Shown: positions 17,865 to 27,326, counted from the first letter of the stretch. The stretch is DNA of 64,000 nt from Longibacter salinarum (GCF_002554795.1 NZ_PDEQ01000009.1:119848-183847); one strand, 5' to 3'. Notes: a model not told the origin generated them from the sequence alone. Translations and numbers: made by a program.

Positions 17865-19967
17865 GTGACCGATACGTCTTCACCGCACGCCGTGTCGCAT
17901 GCTGAACAGGAGGGGTCCGAGCATTCCGCCTCCGGTGGCTATTCTCACCACGATCATGCCGCCGGCGACTACGGCGACGGCGACCATGGCGACGGCGGGG
18001 GGCATTCGCACCACGAACATCACGCGGCGATGGTGAAGGACTACCGTCGCCGCTTCTTCGTGAGTCTGGCGGTCACGGTGCCGATCCTCGTCTTAAGCCC
18101 GATGATCCAGTCGTTTCTCGGCTGGGAGGGCGCGCTCGCCTTCCCTGGCGACATCTGGGTCCTGCTCGGCCTGTCGACCGTCGTCTACAGCTATGGCGGC
18201 TGGCCCTTTCTAACGGGGCTCGTCGACGAACTGAAGGAGAAGGAGCCGGGCATGATGACGCTGGTCGGCCTCGCTGTCAGCGTTGCCTACATCTACAGCG
18301 CGGCGGTGGCCCTCGGCGTCGCGGGCAAGATGTTCTTCTGGGAAACCGCCACGCTGATCGACCTGATGCTGGTCGGCCACTGGATCGAGATGCGCTCCGT
18401 GATGGGCGCGAGCCGCGCGCTGGAGGAGCTGGCTCGGCTGATGCCGAACACGGCACACCGGATCACCGAGAGCGGGGACACGGAAGAGATCAAGATCGCG
18501 GACCTGAGACCCGGCGACCGGATCCGCGTCAAGTCGGGCGAAAAGATCCCGGCCGATGGCTCGGTGATCGAGGGCAGGTCGAGTATAAACGAAAGCATGC
18601 TCACCGGTGAGAGCGTGCCCGTCGAGAAGACGGACGGAGACGACGTCATCGCGGGATCCGTCAACGGCACCGGATCGCTCGTCGTCGAGGTCACGAAGAC
18701 CGGTGAAGACAGCTACCTCAACCAGGTCATCTCGCTCGTCCGCGAGGCGCAGGCGTCGCAGAGCCGCACGCAAAATCTGGCCGACCGCGCCGCCTCCTGG
18801 CTCACGCTCATAGCGATCACGGCCGGCGGCCTCACATTCGGCATCTGGTTTGGCGCGGTGGACGAGACGTTCGTGTTCAGTCTCGAGCGAGCGGTCACCG
18901 TCATGGTCATCACCTGCCCGCACGCACTTGGGCTGGCCATCCCGCTCGTCGTGGCGGTCAGCACGGGCATCGGAGCCCAGCGCGGTCTCCTGATTCGCGA
19001 CCGAAGCGCCTTCGAGCGCGCCCGCGACCTGGACACGGTCGTCTTCGACAAAACAGGTACGCTGACAGAGGGACGCTTCGGTGTAACCGACATTCTTGTC
19101 TTCGGCGACGCCTCGGAGACGGAGGTCCTCCGCCTCGCCGCGGCGGTCGAAAGACACAGCGAGCATCCGATCGCCGCCGGCGTCCTGCGCTCGGCAGAAG
19201 ATCGCGGCATCGACATACCGGATGCAACCGACTTCGAGGCGATCACGGGCAAGGGCGTGCATGCCACGGTCGAGGGTGCCGAGATTCGCGTGCTCAGTCC
19301 GGTAGCGGCCGAGACGGAAACCGACCTTCCGGAGCATGACGCTGCCTCGCTCGGCGAGCAAGGGAAAACGGTCGTCTACGTCCTCCGCGGCGACACACCC
19401 ATCGGCGCACTGGCGCTCGCAGACGTCATCCGCTCAGAATCGAAGGAAGCCATCCAAACGCTCCACGACCTCGGCATCGACGTGGTGATGCTGACGGGCG
19501 ACAACGAGCGCGTCGCGAACTGGGTCGCCGCCGAGATCGGGGTCGACCGCGTCATCGCGGAGGTCCTTCCCGATCAGAAGAATGATGTCATTGAGGAACT
19601 GAAAGCCAGCGGTCGGATCGTGGCGATGACCGGCGACGGCGTCAACGATGCACCGGCCCTTGCCTCCGCCGATGTGGGGATGGCGATCGGTGCCGGCACG
19701 GATGTCGCTGCCGAAACCGCCGACATCGTGCTGGTCGACAGCGACCCGCGCGACGCGGTCAACGTCATCCGCCTCGCCCGCTCGACCTACCAGAAGATGG
19801 TCCAGAACCTGTGGTGGGCGACGGGCTACAACGTCGTCGCAATCCCCCTTGCGGCGGGCGTCGGCGTATCGTTCGGCCTCCTCCTCAGTCCGGCGGCCGG
19901 GGCGGTGCTGATGAGCCTGAGCACGGTGATCGTCGCTGTCAACGCACGCTTCCTCAGCCTCGATTAG
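17865..19967 (+). CDS. copB: Copper-exporting P-type ATPase, CopB type
   Basis: A 700-residue P1B-type ATPase that pumps copper (possibly silver) out of the cytoplasm. The N-terminal 50 residues are His/Asp/Gly-rich (HSHHEHH), typical of CopB rather than the CxxC domains of CopA. The membrane metal site is CPH (in VITCPHALGLAIP, about residue 351), the CopB signature. Also present are the actuator loop TGES, the phosphorylation motif DKTGTLTEG, the SEHPIAAG nucleotide-binding loop and the hinge GDGVNDAPAL. The start is GTG at 17865, giving MTDTSSPHAVSH. It is the last gene of the SHOCT-DUF302-copB group. No copper chaperone or CsoR/CueR gene is adjacent. Confidence 0.93.
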   Translation: MTDTSSPHAVSHAEQEGSEHSASGGYSHHDHAAGDYGDGDHGDGGGHSHHEHHAAMVKDYRRRFFVSLAVTVPILVLSPMIQSFLGWEGALAFPGDIWVLLGLSTVVYSYGGWPFLTGLVDELKEKEPGMMTLVGLAVSVAYIYSAAVALGVAGKMFFWETATLIDLMLVGHWIEMRSVMGASRALEELARLMPNTAHRITESGDTEEIKIADLRPGDRIRVKSGEKIPADGSVIEGRSSINESMLTGESVPVEKTDGDDVIAGSVNGTGSLVVEVTKTGEDSYLNQVISLVREAQASQSRTQNLADRAASWLTLIAITAGGLTFGIWFGAVDETFVFSLERAVTVMVITCPHALGLAIPLVVAVSTGIGAQRGLLIRDRSAFERARDLDTVVFDKTGTLTEGRFGVTDILVFGDASETEVLRLAAAVERHSEHPIAAGVLRSAEDRGIDIPDATDFEAITGKGVHATVEGAEIRVLSPVAAETETDLPEHDAASLGEQGKTVVYVLRGDTPIGALALADVIRSESKEAIQTLHDLGIDVVMLTGDNERVANWVAAEIGVDRVIAEVLPDQKNDVIEELKASGRIVAMTGDGVNDAPALASADVGMAIGAGTDVAAETADIVLVDSDPRDAVNVIRLARSTYQKMVQNLWWATGYNVVAIPLAAGVGVSFGLLLSPAAGAVLMSLSTVIVAVNARFLSLD

Positions 19968-20072
19968 CCCACCCCGCGGCCATACCATCTATTTTCTCTG
20001 CGAAAAAGGCCAGCCCTCACTCGCACAAACCCGGCAGAGAGCTGACTGTGATGACTTCAGAGGATGAAATCG

Positions 20073-20966
20073 TTAGCGTCCGAGTGGACCGGTGCCACCG
20101 GGGCTGGTCGCATCCAGTGTCGTTACGGCAGAAAGCGCGGCATCACCCGGCTCCGGCGTCGCATTCCCGATCACGTAGGCAGTGATCTTCGTGCCTTCGA
20201 CCAGGCCGACCGGAATCGTCAAGACCGCCGTCCCACCCTTTAAGATCTCGACGGTACGGTCGCCGGAAGCTACCTCCAGGTACGGGCTCGCAGCAGCGAA
20301 CGTGACTCCGACGAGTACGATCTGACCGTCGACAGCGATATCGACGGCTCCTGCATCGGGGGATGCGTGCACGAAGCGAACGAGTGTTTTGTCGCGCGGC
20401 GGAAGGGCCGGCTCATCGTCTCCGTTGTCTACGAGCGGGAGCGCCTGAATGCCGGGCTCTCCATTTTCCGGACTCAATTCGCCGATCGCGAGAATTGTGT
20501 AGTCCTTGTTCGCGTCCAGCGACAGCCCGTCGACGTCAATGACTTGCGGTCCCGCTGCTCCGGCAGGCGTCACGGCGATATCGTACGTTCCGAAGCGGAG
20601 ACCGACGTAGTCGCCGTCGGCGTTCGGCGCGAAGTTCGCGTATGACAGGTTCGGGATCGCGGGACTTCCCTCGCCCGGCTCGACGCCGACGTACACGTCT
20701 ACAGCCGGGGCATCCGGCGAGAGGTGGCCGACGCGCACGTCGGCGATCGGGCCGCTCCCCTGGCCTCGGCGATCGGCAACCGACGAGCCGCGTGCATTAT
20801 CCCCGCGAGCGGCTTCCGCAGATTTCGTCAGGGTCGAAGCTTCGCTCCCCAGATCCGCAGATTCGCTCGTCGTCAGGGCGTCACAACCCGAACCGAACAA
20901 ACCAAGGGTGAGCGCTACGAGAACAGCTACGTATCGAGATAAAACTGCCGTCTTTGATAACATCAC
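20073..20966 (-). CDS. DUF4397 lipoprotein
   Basis: 297 residues. A lipoprotein signal peptide ends in the lipobox LFGSGC (Cys about 28), so it is anchored to the cell envelope. Two DUF4397-like beta domains follow: the first starts near DVRVGHLSPDAPAVDVYV, the second near LVRFVHASPDAGAVDIAV. The paired 'H(L/A)SPDA' openings are the hallmark. An Ala/Ser-rich linker separates the lipid anchor from the domains. The function of DUF4397 is unknown; extracellular binding is a guess. The gene is convergent with copB and appears monocistronic. Confidence 0.85.
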   Translation of the reverse strand: MMLSKTAVLSRYVAVLVALTLGLFGSGCDALTTSESADLGSEASTLTKSAEAARGDNARGSSVADRRGQGSGPIADVRVGHLSPDAPAVDVYVGVEPGEGSPAIPNLSYANFAPNADGDYVGLRFGTYDIAVTPAGAAGPQVIDVDGLSLDANKDYTILAIGELSPENGEPGIQALPLVDNGDDEPALPPRDKTLVRFVHASPDAGAVDIAVDGQIVLVGVTFAAASPYLEVASGDRTVEILKGGTAVLTIPVGLVEGTKITAYVIGNATPEPGDAALSAVTTLDATSPGGTGPLGR

Positions 20967-21274
20967 AGTTATGTTTACATTTCATGAAGGCGAAATTGTG
21001 CGCACTGGACGACTGGAAATGCAGGAAGTATCCACCCGATAGTAACGAAGCAGACACGTATGGCAGGAGCACGGGCATGCTTACACCCGGTGTGTAGGAA
21101 AAGCACAACCGGTCGATAGCGCGGGAGACCGATCGACCTGCTCGCACACGGTTCGGCCCCGTAACCACGCGGATCTACGCGCTTTAGGTGTTGGGTCGAT
21201 GCCGCTTGGCGTCGAACCAGACCCCATCCGCCCGATTTACCACCACCCTCTCCTCGAATCGGCCCCAACGACTC

Positions 21275-22555
21275 ATGGACGCAAGCCTACCGGATCTGTT
21301 TTACCGTTTTGGTGCCGCGCTGGTCATCGGGCTTCTGATCGGCCTCCAGCGCGAATATGCGTTTCAGGAACACGAGCACCAGCAAGAAGACGAATTGCTG
21401 GCCGGTGCGCGCACGTTTCCGCTTATCAGTCTACTGGGAGCCTCGTTTGCCCTCCTGGCCGACGTTGCTCAGGCCCCCGCCCTGTTAGCAATGATTTTAG
21501 CCGGTGTCGCCGTGCTTCTGGGCGTGGCCCACTATCAGGAGGCGAAGGAGGCCAATACGGGGCTCACGACGGAGATCGCTGCCCTCCTCACTCTCTCGGT
21601 GGGCATGCTGTGCGCGTGGGACGAGATCGAACTCGCAGCAGCACTGGGCGTGGCAACGACCGTGCTGCTCGCGCTCAAGGTTCAAACGCGTTCATTCGCC
21701 AAAACCATTAGCCGGGAGGATGTCTTCGCCACGCTGAAGTTTGCCGTCATCACGGCAGTCATCCTGCCGATCCTGCCGCAGCAAGGGTACGGTCCCCCTC
21801 CGTTCGATGTCCTCGTGCCCTACGACGTCTGGCTGATCGTCATCCTCATTTCCGGCATCAGCTTTCTGGGATACGTGGCGATCCAGGTCGTCGGCGCACG
21901 GCGCGGCGTGGGCCTCACCGGTATTCTGGGTGGACTGGCCTCCAGCACCGCGGTCACGCTCAGCCTCGCCCAGCGGAGCCGCGACGCGCCCAGCCTCGCC
22001 CGCTCCTTCAGCATGGGCGTCGTGCTGGCGTGGACGGTCATGTTTCTCCGCGTGCTGGTGGAGGTGGCCGCCGTCAACGTCTCGCTTCTACGAGTCGTCG
22101 GTATCCCGATTCTCGCGATGATGGCAGCCGGAATCCTGTACGCCGTCTACCTCTACATGGCGCACGACTCGGGAGCGGAGAGTGATGCGACGGAAATGAA
22201 AAACCCGTTTCGCCTCACCCCGGCCATCACCTTCGGCATCCTGTATGCCGTCATTCTCGTCGCGACCAGCGCCGCACAAAATTACTTCGGAGACGCTGGC
22301 ATTTACGTGACGAGCCTGGTCTCCGGCCTGGCGGATGTGGACGCCATCACTCTCTCGATGGCCCGGCTGAGCGGACCAGCGGGCGATGTAGAGGCGGAAA
22401 CCGCTGCCCGGGCCATCGTCATCGGGGCCGCGGCAAATACGCTGCTGAAAGGCGGCATCGTCTTCTTCACGGGAACGAAAAGCATCCGCCGACCGATTCT
22501 CGGAGGCATGGCAGCAATCATAGCCACCGCCGCGGCAACGATCTGGTTCATCTAA
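21275..22555 (+). CDS. MgtC/SapB-DUF4010 family membrane protein
   Basis: 426 residues from the ATG at 21275, where the conserved domain begins (MDASLPDLFYRFGAALVIG); the frame extends upstream without family-like sequence. The N-terminal third matches the MgtC/SapB fold, with GLLIGLQRE in the first hairpin and ARTFPLISLLG after a charged loop. The rest is the DUF4010 membrane domain, containing GLASSTAVTLSLAQRS and SGLADVDAITLSMA. About 11-12 helices. The family is distributed widely; a role in ion or metal homeostasis is usually suggested but unproven. The 308 bases upstream (20967-21274) contain no other gene. Confidence 0.85.
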   Translation: MDASLPDLFYRFGAALVIGLLIGLQREYAFQEHEHQQEDELLAGARTFPLISLLGASFALLADVAQAPALLAMILAGVAVLLGVAHYQEAKEANTGLTTEIAALLTLSVGMLCAWDEIELAAALGVATTVLLALKVQTRSFAKTISREDVFATLKFAVITAVILPILPQQGYGPPPFDVLVPYDVWLIVILISGISFLGYVAIQVVGARRGVGLTGILGGLASSTAVTLSLAQRSRDAPSLARSFSMGVVLAWTVMFLRVLVEVAAVNVSLLRVVGIPILAMMAAGILYAVYLYMAHDSGAESDATEMKNPFRLTPAITFGILYAVILVATSAAQNYFGDAGIYVTSLVSGLADVDAITLSMARLSGPAGDVEAETAARAIVIGAAANTLLKGGIVFFTGTKSIRRPILGGMAAIIATAAATIWFI

Positions 22556-22655
22556 AATGGCCGATCGCATCAGAATATGGTGACGCGGGCTTGATGAACC
22601 GAAGACACATCTCTATTATTGAACCACCTATTTATGCCATAATGTAGCCCCTGAG

Positions 22656-23135
22656 ATGGTGATCTTTGTTCACGTCGCGCTCGGCGTCATCGCCTTGGTC
22701 GCTGGAGCATGGAATCTGATGGCGCAGAAGGGAACGCGTCGGCACCGACGAGCTGGCTGGATATACACCGGTGCCATGGCGGGTCTCATCTTGACCTCAT
22801 TCGCCATCTTTCAGCTTACGGGAGCGTTCGGGCCCTTCCATGTCATGGCCATCGTTAGCGGCGCAACGCTTACTCTCGCCATCTACTTTCCCCTCCGCCG
22901 CGAATACCACGACGGCTGGCTGGAGCACCACTACTTCTGGATCACCTTCTCATACGTCGGCCTGGTGATGGCCACAGGGTCGCACTTTGCGCAGTACGGA
23001 CCCGCCGGCTGGTCCATGTGGGAACGCGGCGCACTCTGGTGGGGCGTGCCGATGGTCATCGGCTTCGCGCTCATCTTCTGGAAAAAAGAGAAGGTGCTCA
23101 ACCGCCTCCGGGCCCGCGCTTCGCTTGCGGAGTAA
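22656..23135 (+). CDS. DUF2306 family membrane protein
   Basis: 159 residues with four hydrophobic helices. It starts MVIFVHVALGVIALVAGAWN, and the conserved HRRAGWIYTGAMAG, FHVMAIVSGATLTLA and HYFWITFSYVGLVMATGSHF segments match the DUF2306 family of small inner-membrane proteins. The conserved His residues in helices suggest haem or metal binding, but this is unproven. Its 3' end overlaps the convergent lipoprotein gene by 38 bases. Confidence 0.8.
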   Translation: MVIFVHVALGVIALVAGAWNLMAQKGTRRHRRAGWIYTGAMAGLILTSFAIFQLTGAFGPFHVMAIVSGATLTLAIYFPLRREYHDGWLEHHYFWITFSYVGLVMATGSHFAQYGPAGWSMWERGALWWGVPMVIGFALIFWKKEKVLNRLRARASLAE

Positions 23136-23745
23136 AAGCGCCAACCCCGCTCTCGTCGTACGGTGCGTCAAATGTCCCCGTGATCGTCGCGCTCGATTCT
23201 CCTCCGTTTGGTGCGAGAGGGTCGATGCGGGTGACCGTGATATCAAAGCTGCCCGCAAGTCGGTTTTCCGTCGACTCGGTAATGGTGATCGTTCCTCCGG
23301 TCGAGAGGTACTGGATGGACGTGTCGCTCTGTCCGTTGACGTAGTAGAATGAAAAGTCCGAACTAGATGTCAGGTTGTCGTTCTGGCCGTCGATATTTCG
23401 GACCGAAACGGTGCCTGTTTCCGGGCGGGCGGCCCCGCGAATCAGAAACCCCTGACCGGTGCCATCATCACTCGAGAAGTTTACCGCCATCGCCTCATTG
23501 CTGGCGTCGGTCGACCCGTTGCCCCATCGGGCAGCTCCCGTGAAGGTCGTGTTCACCGAATTACCAGTTACAGAAAGGGAGTATGACGGCTCGACGGACA
23601 CGTCGTCGTTGGATCCACTGCTGTCGCAACCAACAAAAAGCAAAAGTGGCACAGCACACATGGCGAGAGCCAACACGCGGCGGACGCTGGCAAACGCAAA
23701 TGTGTCGCGATCCATCCAACGTCGAGAGTCAATGGCGTATGGCAT
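23098..23745 (-). CDS. Predicted lipoprotein, unknown family
   Basis: 215 residues. After an N-terminal extension the hydrophobic run LALAMCAVPLLLFVGC ends in a lipobox (LFVGC), followed by a Ser/Asn/Asp linker (DSSGSNDDVS). Met11 may be the true start. The remaining 160 residues look like one secreted beta-sandwich (YSLSVTGNSVNTTFTGAARW; ITGTFDAPY at the end). I do not recognise the family. The last residues are encoded in the 38-base overlap with the convergent DUF2306 gene. Confidence 0.75.
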   Translation of the reverse strand: MPYAIDSRRWMDRDTFAFASVRRVLALAMCAVPLLLFVGCDSSGSNDDVSVEPSYSLSVTGNSVNTTFTGAARWGNGSTDASNEAMAVNFSSDDGTGQGFLIRGAARPETGTVSVRNIDGQNDNLTSSSDFSFYYVNGQSDTSIQYLSTGGTITITESTENRLAGSFDITVTRIDPLAPNGGESSATITGTFDAPYDESGVGAFTPQAKRGPGGG

Positions 23746-23947
23746 AAAAACAGATTGCTACAAGCGATAGAATGCATGCGAAAAACGGGGCTCGCGTACG
23801 TTCATCCGCGCCGGCGATCTTGTCCGAGTCGACATCTAGACGCGAAGCGACGACGGGATAACATGAACAACGGGACATCGCTTTTCAACCTCGACGCTCC
23901 GTGCGTTACGTGCATACGCTGTGCGTCGTCTTGCTCGGATATTTGCC

Positions 23948-24676
23948 TTACACCATCCATTCGGCGATCCGCAGCGCCTCAGCTTCCACCGTCGCTACAT
24001 AGGCACGGCGCTCTCGCTCATCCCGACACCGGAGCAACTCTTGCGTGTGGCGCCATACGTCCTCCCGCCACGACGTGATCAACCGGGACACGAGGTACTC
24101 GTCGACGGGCCCGAGCGCGATATCCACGAATTCAAGAAACTGCATACGCGGCTCCAAAACCGTGTCTTGTACCGCGTCGACGGACTGAGCGATGACCCGG
24201 TTGACGCTGCAGTGGTCCGCGTACCGTATGGCCTGATGCCCGCGATCGAGCTGCGACCATTCGGGGGCGAGTATGTCCTCCAGTGTGAGGACAAGGTCGT
24301 AATTGATGTGGGCGTTGACGCCGAGAAGAAGGTGCTGCACAGCCGTCGCCTCGCCGGACGCCGAGCAATCGAACGCCACCTGCCAGACTGCCGGCGGTGA
24401 CATTCCCTCTGACTCATATGCGCTCAGCGCATCGAAGTAGTATTCTGCGAATCGGTGGAGCAGGCCGTGGACCCACCGAGCATCGCCAAATGCGTCGGCA
24501 TGCACCTGGGCCACCATGTTGCGGGTCATGATGAGATAACACTCGAGAAAAACCGCCCGCACGTCCCCCGTAGCCATCCAGGACTCCACGTGCGACTGCA
24601 TCCGGCCCAGCAACGTTGCGTCGTCGAAGAGCATACGGTCGTCGTTGGCCGGCGAAAGCGGATCGAATCCCGACAT
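23948..24676 (-). CDS. DUF5995 family protein
   Basis: 242 residues from the ATG at 24676 (MSGFDPLSPANDDRMLF). The conserved core is LLGVNAHINYDLVLTLEDIL, with AFDCSASGEATAVQHLLLG before it, as in DUF5995 proteins, which are helical and of unknown function. The frame can be extended to 24883, but those extra residues come from the adjacent MITE and a CACACTTT-like leader and are unlikely to be translated. No signal peptide is present. The gene stands alone. Confidence 0.8.
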   Translation of the reverse strand: MSGFDPLSPANDDRMLFDDATLLGRMQSHVESWMATGDVRAVFLECYLIMTRNMVAQVHADAFGDARWVHGLLHRFAEYYFDALSAYESEGMSPPAVWQVAFDCSASGEATAVQHLLLGVNAHINYDLVLTLEDILAPEWSQLDRGHQAIRYADHCSVNRVIAQSVDAVQDTVLEPRMQFLEFVDIALGPVDEYLVSRLITSWREDVWRHTQELLRCRDERERRAYVATVEAEALRIAEWMV

Positions 24677-24818
24677 CGTGCCTGAGTGATGGGTGTATGG
24701 GACGACACAAGATACATTCCCCAGCACGATTGGACAACCGGTGACCGAAAAGTGTGAAAGTGTTGAGGTGCTTGAGTATGAGGGTATGAGAGGCGCCAGG
24801 GGGCTCTGAACCTTGACA

Positions 24819-25014
24819 ACCTGTTTGGCGGACAGCCTTCGGCGATCCAAAAGTAGGGACCTCTCGACGGTCAGTCCTCGCAATGTTCGTCACACTGGGC
24901 TTGGTTCATCTCGGTCACTGTGTCTAACGCATCTGTGCAAACGGATGACCTTTAACCCGACCGGTGAAGCGACCTTCTGCCCTTGCTGGTTGGCGATCCA
25001 TTCGCCAACCAGGT
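24819..25014. mobile_element. MITE-like element A2 (inverted relative to A1)
   Basis: About 196 bases with ends ACCTGTTTGGCGGA and (complement of) ACCTGGTTGGCGAA. Read on the minus strand it carries the same internal signature as A1: GAGGACTGACCGTC, GGTCCCTAC, then GGATCGCCGAAGGCTGTCCG. Near its other end a perfect hairpin, CTGGTTGGCGA/TCGCCAACCAG (24986-25012), is present. It forms the upstream region of the DUF5995 gene. Confidence 0.65.
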
Positions 25015-25097
25015 TATGAACTCTGAATCTTACCCCCAGCCAACACCGCCTCCTTGAAGCGCCGTATGGTCAGAGGCATGCCGAAACGCAAAAAATA

Positions 25098-25129
25098 AGG
25101 AACCGTCGCACGGCCGTGCAACGGTTCCT
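25098..25129. repeat. REP palindrome, copy 4
   Basis: A 32-base inverted repeat with one mismatch around the core GCACGGCCGTGC, extended to AGGAACCGT/ACGGTTCCT. It is 10 kb from the RAYT gene and lies just downstream of the LytTR regulator's stop, so it could also stabilise or terminate that transcript. Confidence 0.7.
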
Positions 25130-25150
25130 CGCGTTTATCCCTGAACGATA

Positions 25151-25188
25151 AACTCTGAACCCTGAACTCTGAACCCTGAACTCTGAAC
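25151..25188. repeat. 14-base tandem repeat
   Basis: AACTCTGAACCCTG repeated 2.7 times; it can also be read as a heptamer AACYCTG. It ends two bases before the stop codon of the LytTR regulator gene. A related partial copy (GAACTCTGAAT) lies near 25019. Confidence 0.8.
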
Positions 25189-25190
25189 AT

Positions 25191-26009
25191 TTAGTCAACC
25201 CCGAGGTGTTCTTTTAGCGCATCGATGCGGTTTCGGCTGAGACTTACGCGTTCGCCATTCCGCAACCGCACGGCATAGTCTCCTCCGCCTTTCCGGCGAA
25301 TGGAGACCACCTCGTCGAGCCGAACAATGGCAGAGCGGTGGATGCGCATAAATTCGCCATTGTCCAGCCGCTCGTCGAGCGTCTTCATCCGCTCCCGAAT
25401 AAGGTGCGTCCCGTCGGAGGTATGCAGTTCGGCATACGAGCCATCGGCGGTGATATGCGTGATGTCGTCCACGTGAACAATGCGCGTCTCGCCCCGGCCC
25501 TGCACAGCGATCCGCTCCAGCGGCTCGGCACCGTCATCCGACGCTTGCTCCGTCCCGTGTTCGCTCAACAAATCCCTGAGAGCCTCCCCCATCCCGCGGT
25601 GCTCTTGCCCCTCCAGCCGCTTTCGAGCGCGACGAACGGATTCCACAAAGCGGTCGTCATCGAACGGTTTGAGTAGATAGTCCACGGCAGCCCACTCGAA
25701 CGCCTGGATGGCATACTCATCGTAGGCGGTGACAAAAACCGTCAGCGGCATGTCGTCCGGACCGACCGCTTCCACCACGTCGAGCCCCGACGCTCCCGGC
25801 ATCTGCACATCCAGAAAAACGAGGGTTGGCCGTAGACGCTCGATCTTCTCGATCGCCTCCGATCCGTCTTGAGCCTCCCCGATCACGACCGCCACCTCGC
25901 TCGAGATAACGTCTTCGTTCTCGATCAGCGTATGGATGCGCTCGCGGGCCAACGGCTCGTCGTCAACGATAAGAACCCGCAGAGGAAGATGGGACGACAC
26001 GGATGGCAT
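25191..26009 (-). CDS. LytTR-family response regulator
   Basis: 272 residues. The receiver domain (about 10-130) has acidic residues in VLIVDDEPLARER and the phospho-acceptor Asp67 in LVFLDVQMPGASGLDV, with KPFDDDRF after the conserved Lys. A LytTR DNA-binding domain (about 165-270) begins IAVQGRGETRIVHVDDI and ends in RIDALKEHLGVD. It lies 15 bases after the LytS-type kinase gene and is surely its partner. It probably regulates the TonB-dependent outer-membrane gene at the head of this operon or another surface gene. Confidence 0.92.
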   Translation of the reverse strand: MPSVSSHLPLRVLIVDDEPLARERIHTLIENEDVISSEVAVVIGEAQDGSEAIEKIERLRPTLVFLDVQMPGASGLDVVEAVGPDDMPLTVFVTAYDEYAIQAFEWAAVDYLLKPFDDDRFVESVRRARKRLEGQEHRGMGEALRDLLSEHGTEQASDDGAEPLERIAVQGRGETRIVHVDDITHITADGSYAELHTSDGTHLIRERMKTLDERLDNGEFMRIHRSAIVRLDEVVSIRRKGGGDYAVRLRNGERVSLSRNRIDALKEHLGVD

Positions 26010-26024
26010 GGGCAGGAAAATATT

Positions 26025-27326
26025 CTATTCGTCGGGGGTGGCCGGCTCCAGCGACGCCGCGTGCATCGTTCCTGCGTCGGTGTCGCGAGTACGGTCGTCT
26101 TCACTCGCACCAGCGTTCGACCGGGCCGTTGCCACGTCCGACCGATCCGTACTCTCTTCCCCGACCACGTACAGGTCGGCGCTCGTGTGATAGGGGAGGC
26201 GAAGCGTCGCCGTCACACCGGGCGCCTCGTCGTCGCTTGACGCCTCATTCGACGCAACGTGCAGTGCTGCGGCATCGCCATACAACCCTTCGAGCCGAGC
26301 GCGGACATTTTTGAGCCCGAGGCCCGATGAGATGTCGTCTCCGTGGAAACCGGGACCGTTGTCTCGGACCGTGACGACGAGTGTGTCCTCTTCGCGCGTG
26401 GCGCGGATCCAGATTCGCCCGGTGCCGCGAACCCGGGCCGCGCCGTGCTTGACGGCGTTCTCCGCCAACGGCTGAAGGAGCAAGTACGGCACAAGGACCA
26501 ATCGGTGCTCTTCGGGAACGTCGATTTCGACGTCGAGACCGCCCTGAAAACGGATCTGCTGGATCTCCAGGTAATCCTCAAGGATGTCGATCTCGTCGGA
26601 AAGCGGCACTTCCTGGGGCGCGTCCTCGTCGAGGACACGACGAAGCAGTTCGCTGAGTCGCGTAATCATCCGTCGCACGCCCTGCGGATCGCGACCAACG
26701 AGCGTGCTCACGGCGTGAAGCGTGTTGAAGAGAAAGTGCGGGTTGATCTGCATGCGGAGCGTCTGCAGCCGCGCCTCCGTGAGCTCTTTCTCCAGCACGG
26801 CCGTGCGCTCACGCAGGCGCTCCGTTTCAGCCTGGCGCTCCTTTTTCTGCAGGTGATAATCCCGCGCAAAGCCGGCCGCGAGAATGACGAAGTAGACGAC
26901 CAGCTCGTTCACGAACCAGAGGCGGGTCGCGATGCGAACCGGGTCGAAAAACGCTCCGCCCCGCCCGTGCCCGAACATCGCCCCCCGTAGAATCGAGTCC
27001 GCCGACTCGACGGCAAAAGCTCCGAGAACAGCGAAAACCAGATGCAAGACGACGTTTCGCGCGATGTCGCCTCGCTCGACCGGCAGACGGCGGGCAAGCC
27101 AGAACACGCACGGTGTGAGCACGATCCAGAAGCCGTACTCGAAGATCTCGCGCCCGAGCTCGACCGGAAACTGGCCCCACTCGACCGGACCGCCTCCGCG
27201 CGGCGCCAGCACGTCGTTCACCGCAGTCAGTAGAGCCACGGTGGTCCACGCGCCGATGATCAGCAGCCATTCCTGGCGCGTCGGCCAGTCGGATATGGAC
27301 GTGTCGGCAGAGGGAGCGTCACGCAT
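26025..27326 (-). CDS. LytS-type sensor histidine kinase
   Basis: 433 residues. Four membrane helices span about 20-155 (for example LLIIGAWTTVALLTAV and LVVYFVILAAG), followed by a coiled-coil linker. The His_kinase domain has phospho-acceptor His197 in RMQINPHFLFNTLHAVSTL, and the ATPase domain has LLLQPLAENAVKHG and the GLGLKNVRARL G-box. An acidic, low-complexity C-terminal tail of about 60 residues follows the ATPase domain and is unusual. The gene starts 31 bases after the TonB-dependent protein gene and ends 15 bases before the LytTR regulator. Confidence 0.92.
   Translation of the reverse strand: MRDAPSADTSISDWPTRQEWLLIIGAWTTVALLTAVNDVLAPRGGGPVEWGQFPVELGREIFEYGFWIVLTPCVFWLARRLPVERGDIARNVVLHLVFAVLGAFAVESADSILRGAMFGHGRGGAFFDPVRIATRLWFVNELVVYFVILAAGFARDYHLQKKERQAETERLRERTAVLEKELTEARLQTLRMQINPHFLFNTLHAVSTLVGRDPQGVRRMITRLSELLRRVLDEDAPQEVPLSDEIDILEDYLEIQQIRFQGGLDVEIDVPEEHRLVLVPYLLLQPLAENAVKHGAARVRGTGRIWIRATREEDTLVVTVRDNGPGFHGDDISSGLGLKNVRARLEGLYGDAAALHVASNEASSDDEAPGVTATLRLPYHTSADLYVVGEESTDRSDVATARSNAGASEDDRTRDTDAGTMHAASLEPATPDE

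Noticed and set aside
18210..19361. Minus-strand frame of about 380 residues across copB
   Set aside because: Shadow of the high-GC copB coding sequence; no recognisable features.
24677..24883. N-terminal extension of the DUF5995 gene
   Set aside because: The extra residues are encoded by the MITE and its flank, and the family domain starts at 24676.
26795..26806. GCACGGCCGTGC inside the LytS-type kinase gene as another REP
   Set aside because: Only the 12-base core is palindromic; the arms do not extend and the codons encode the kinase's coiled-coil linker.
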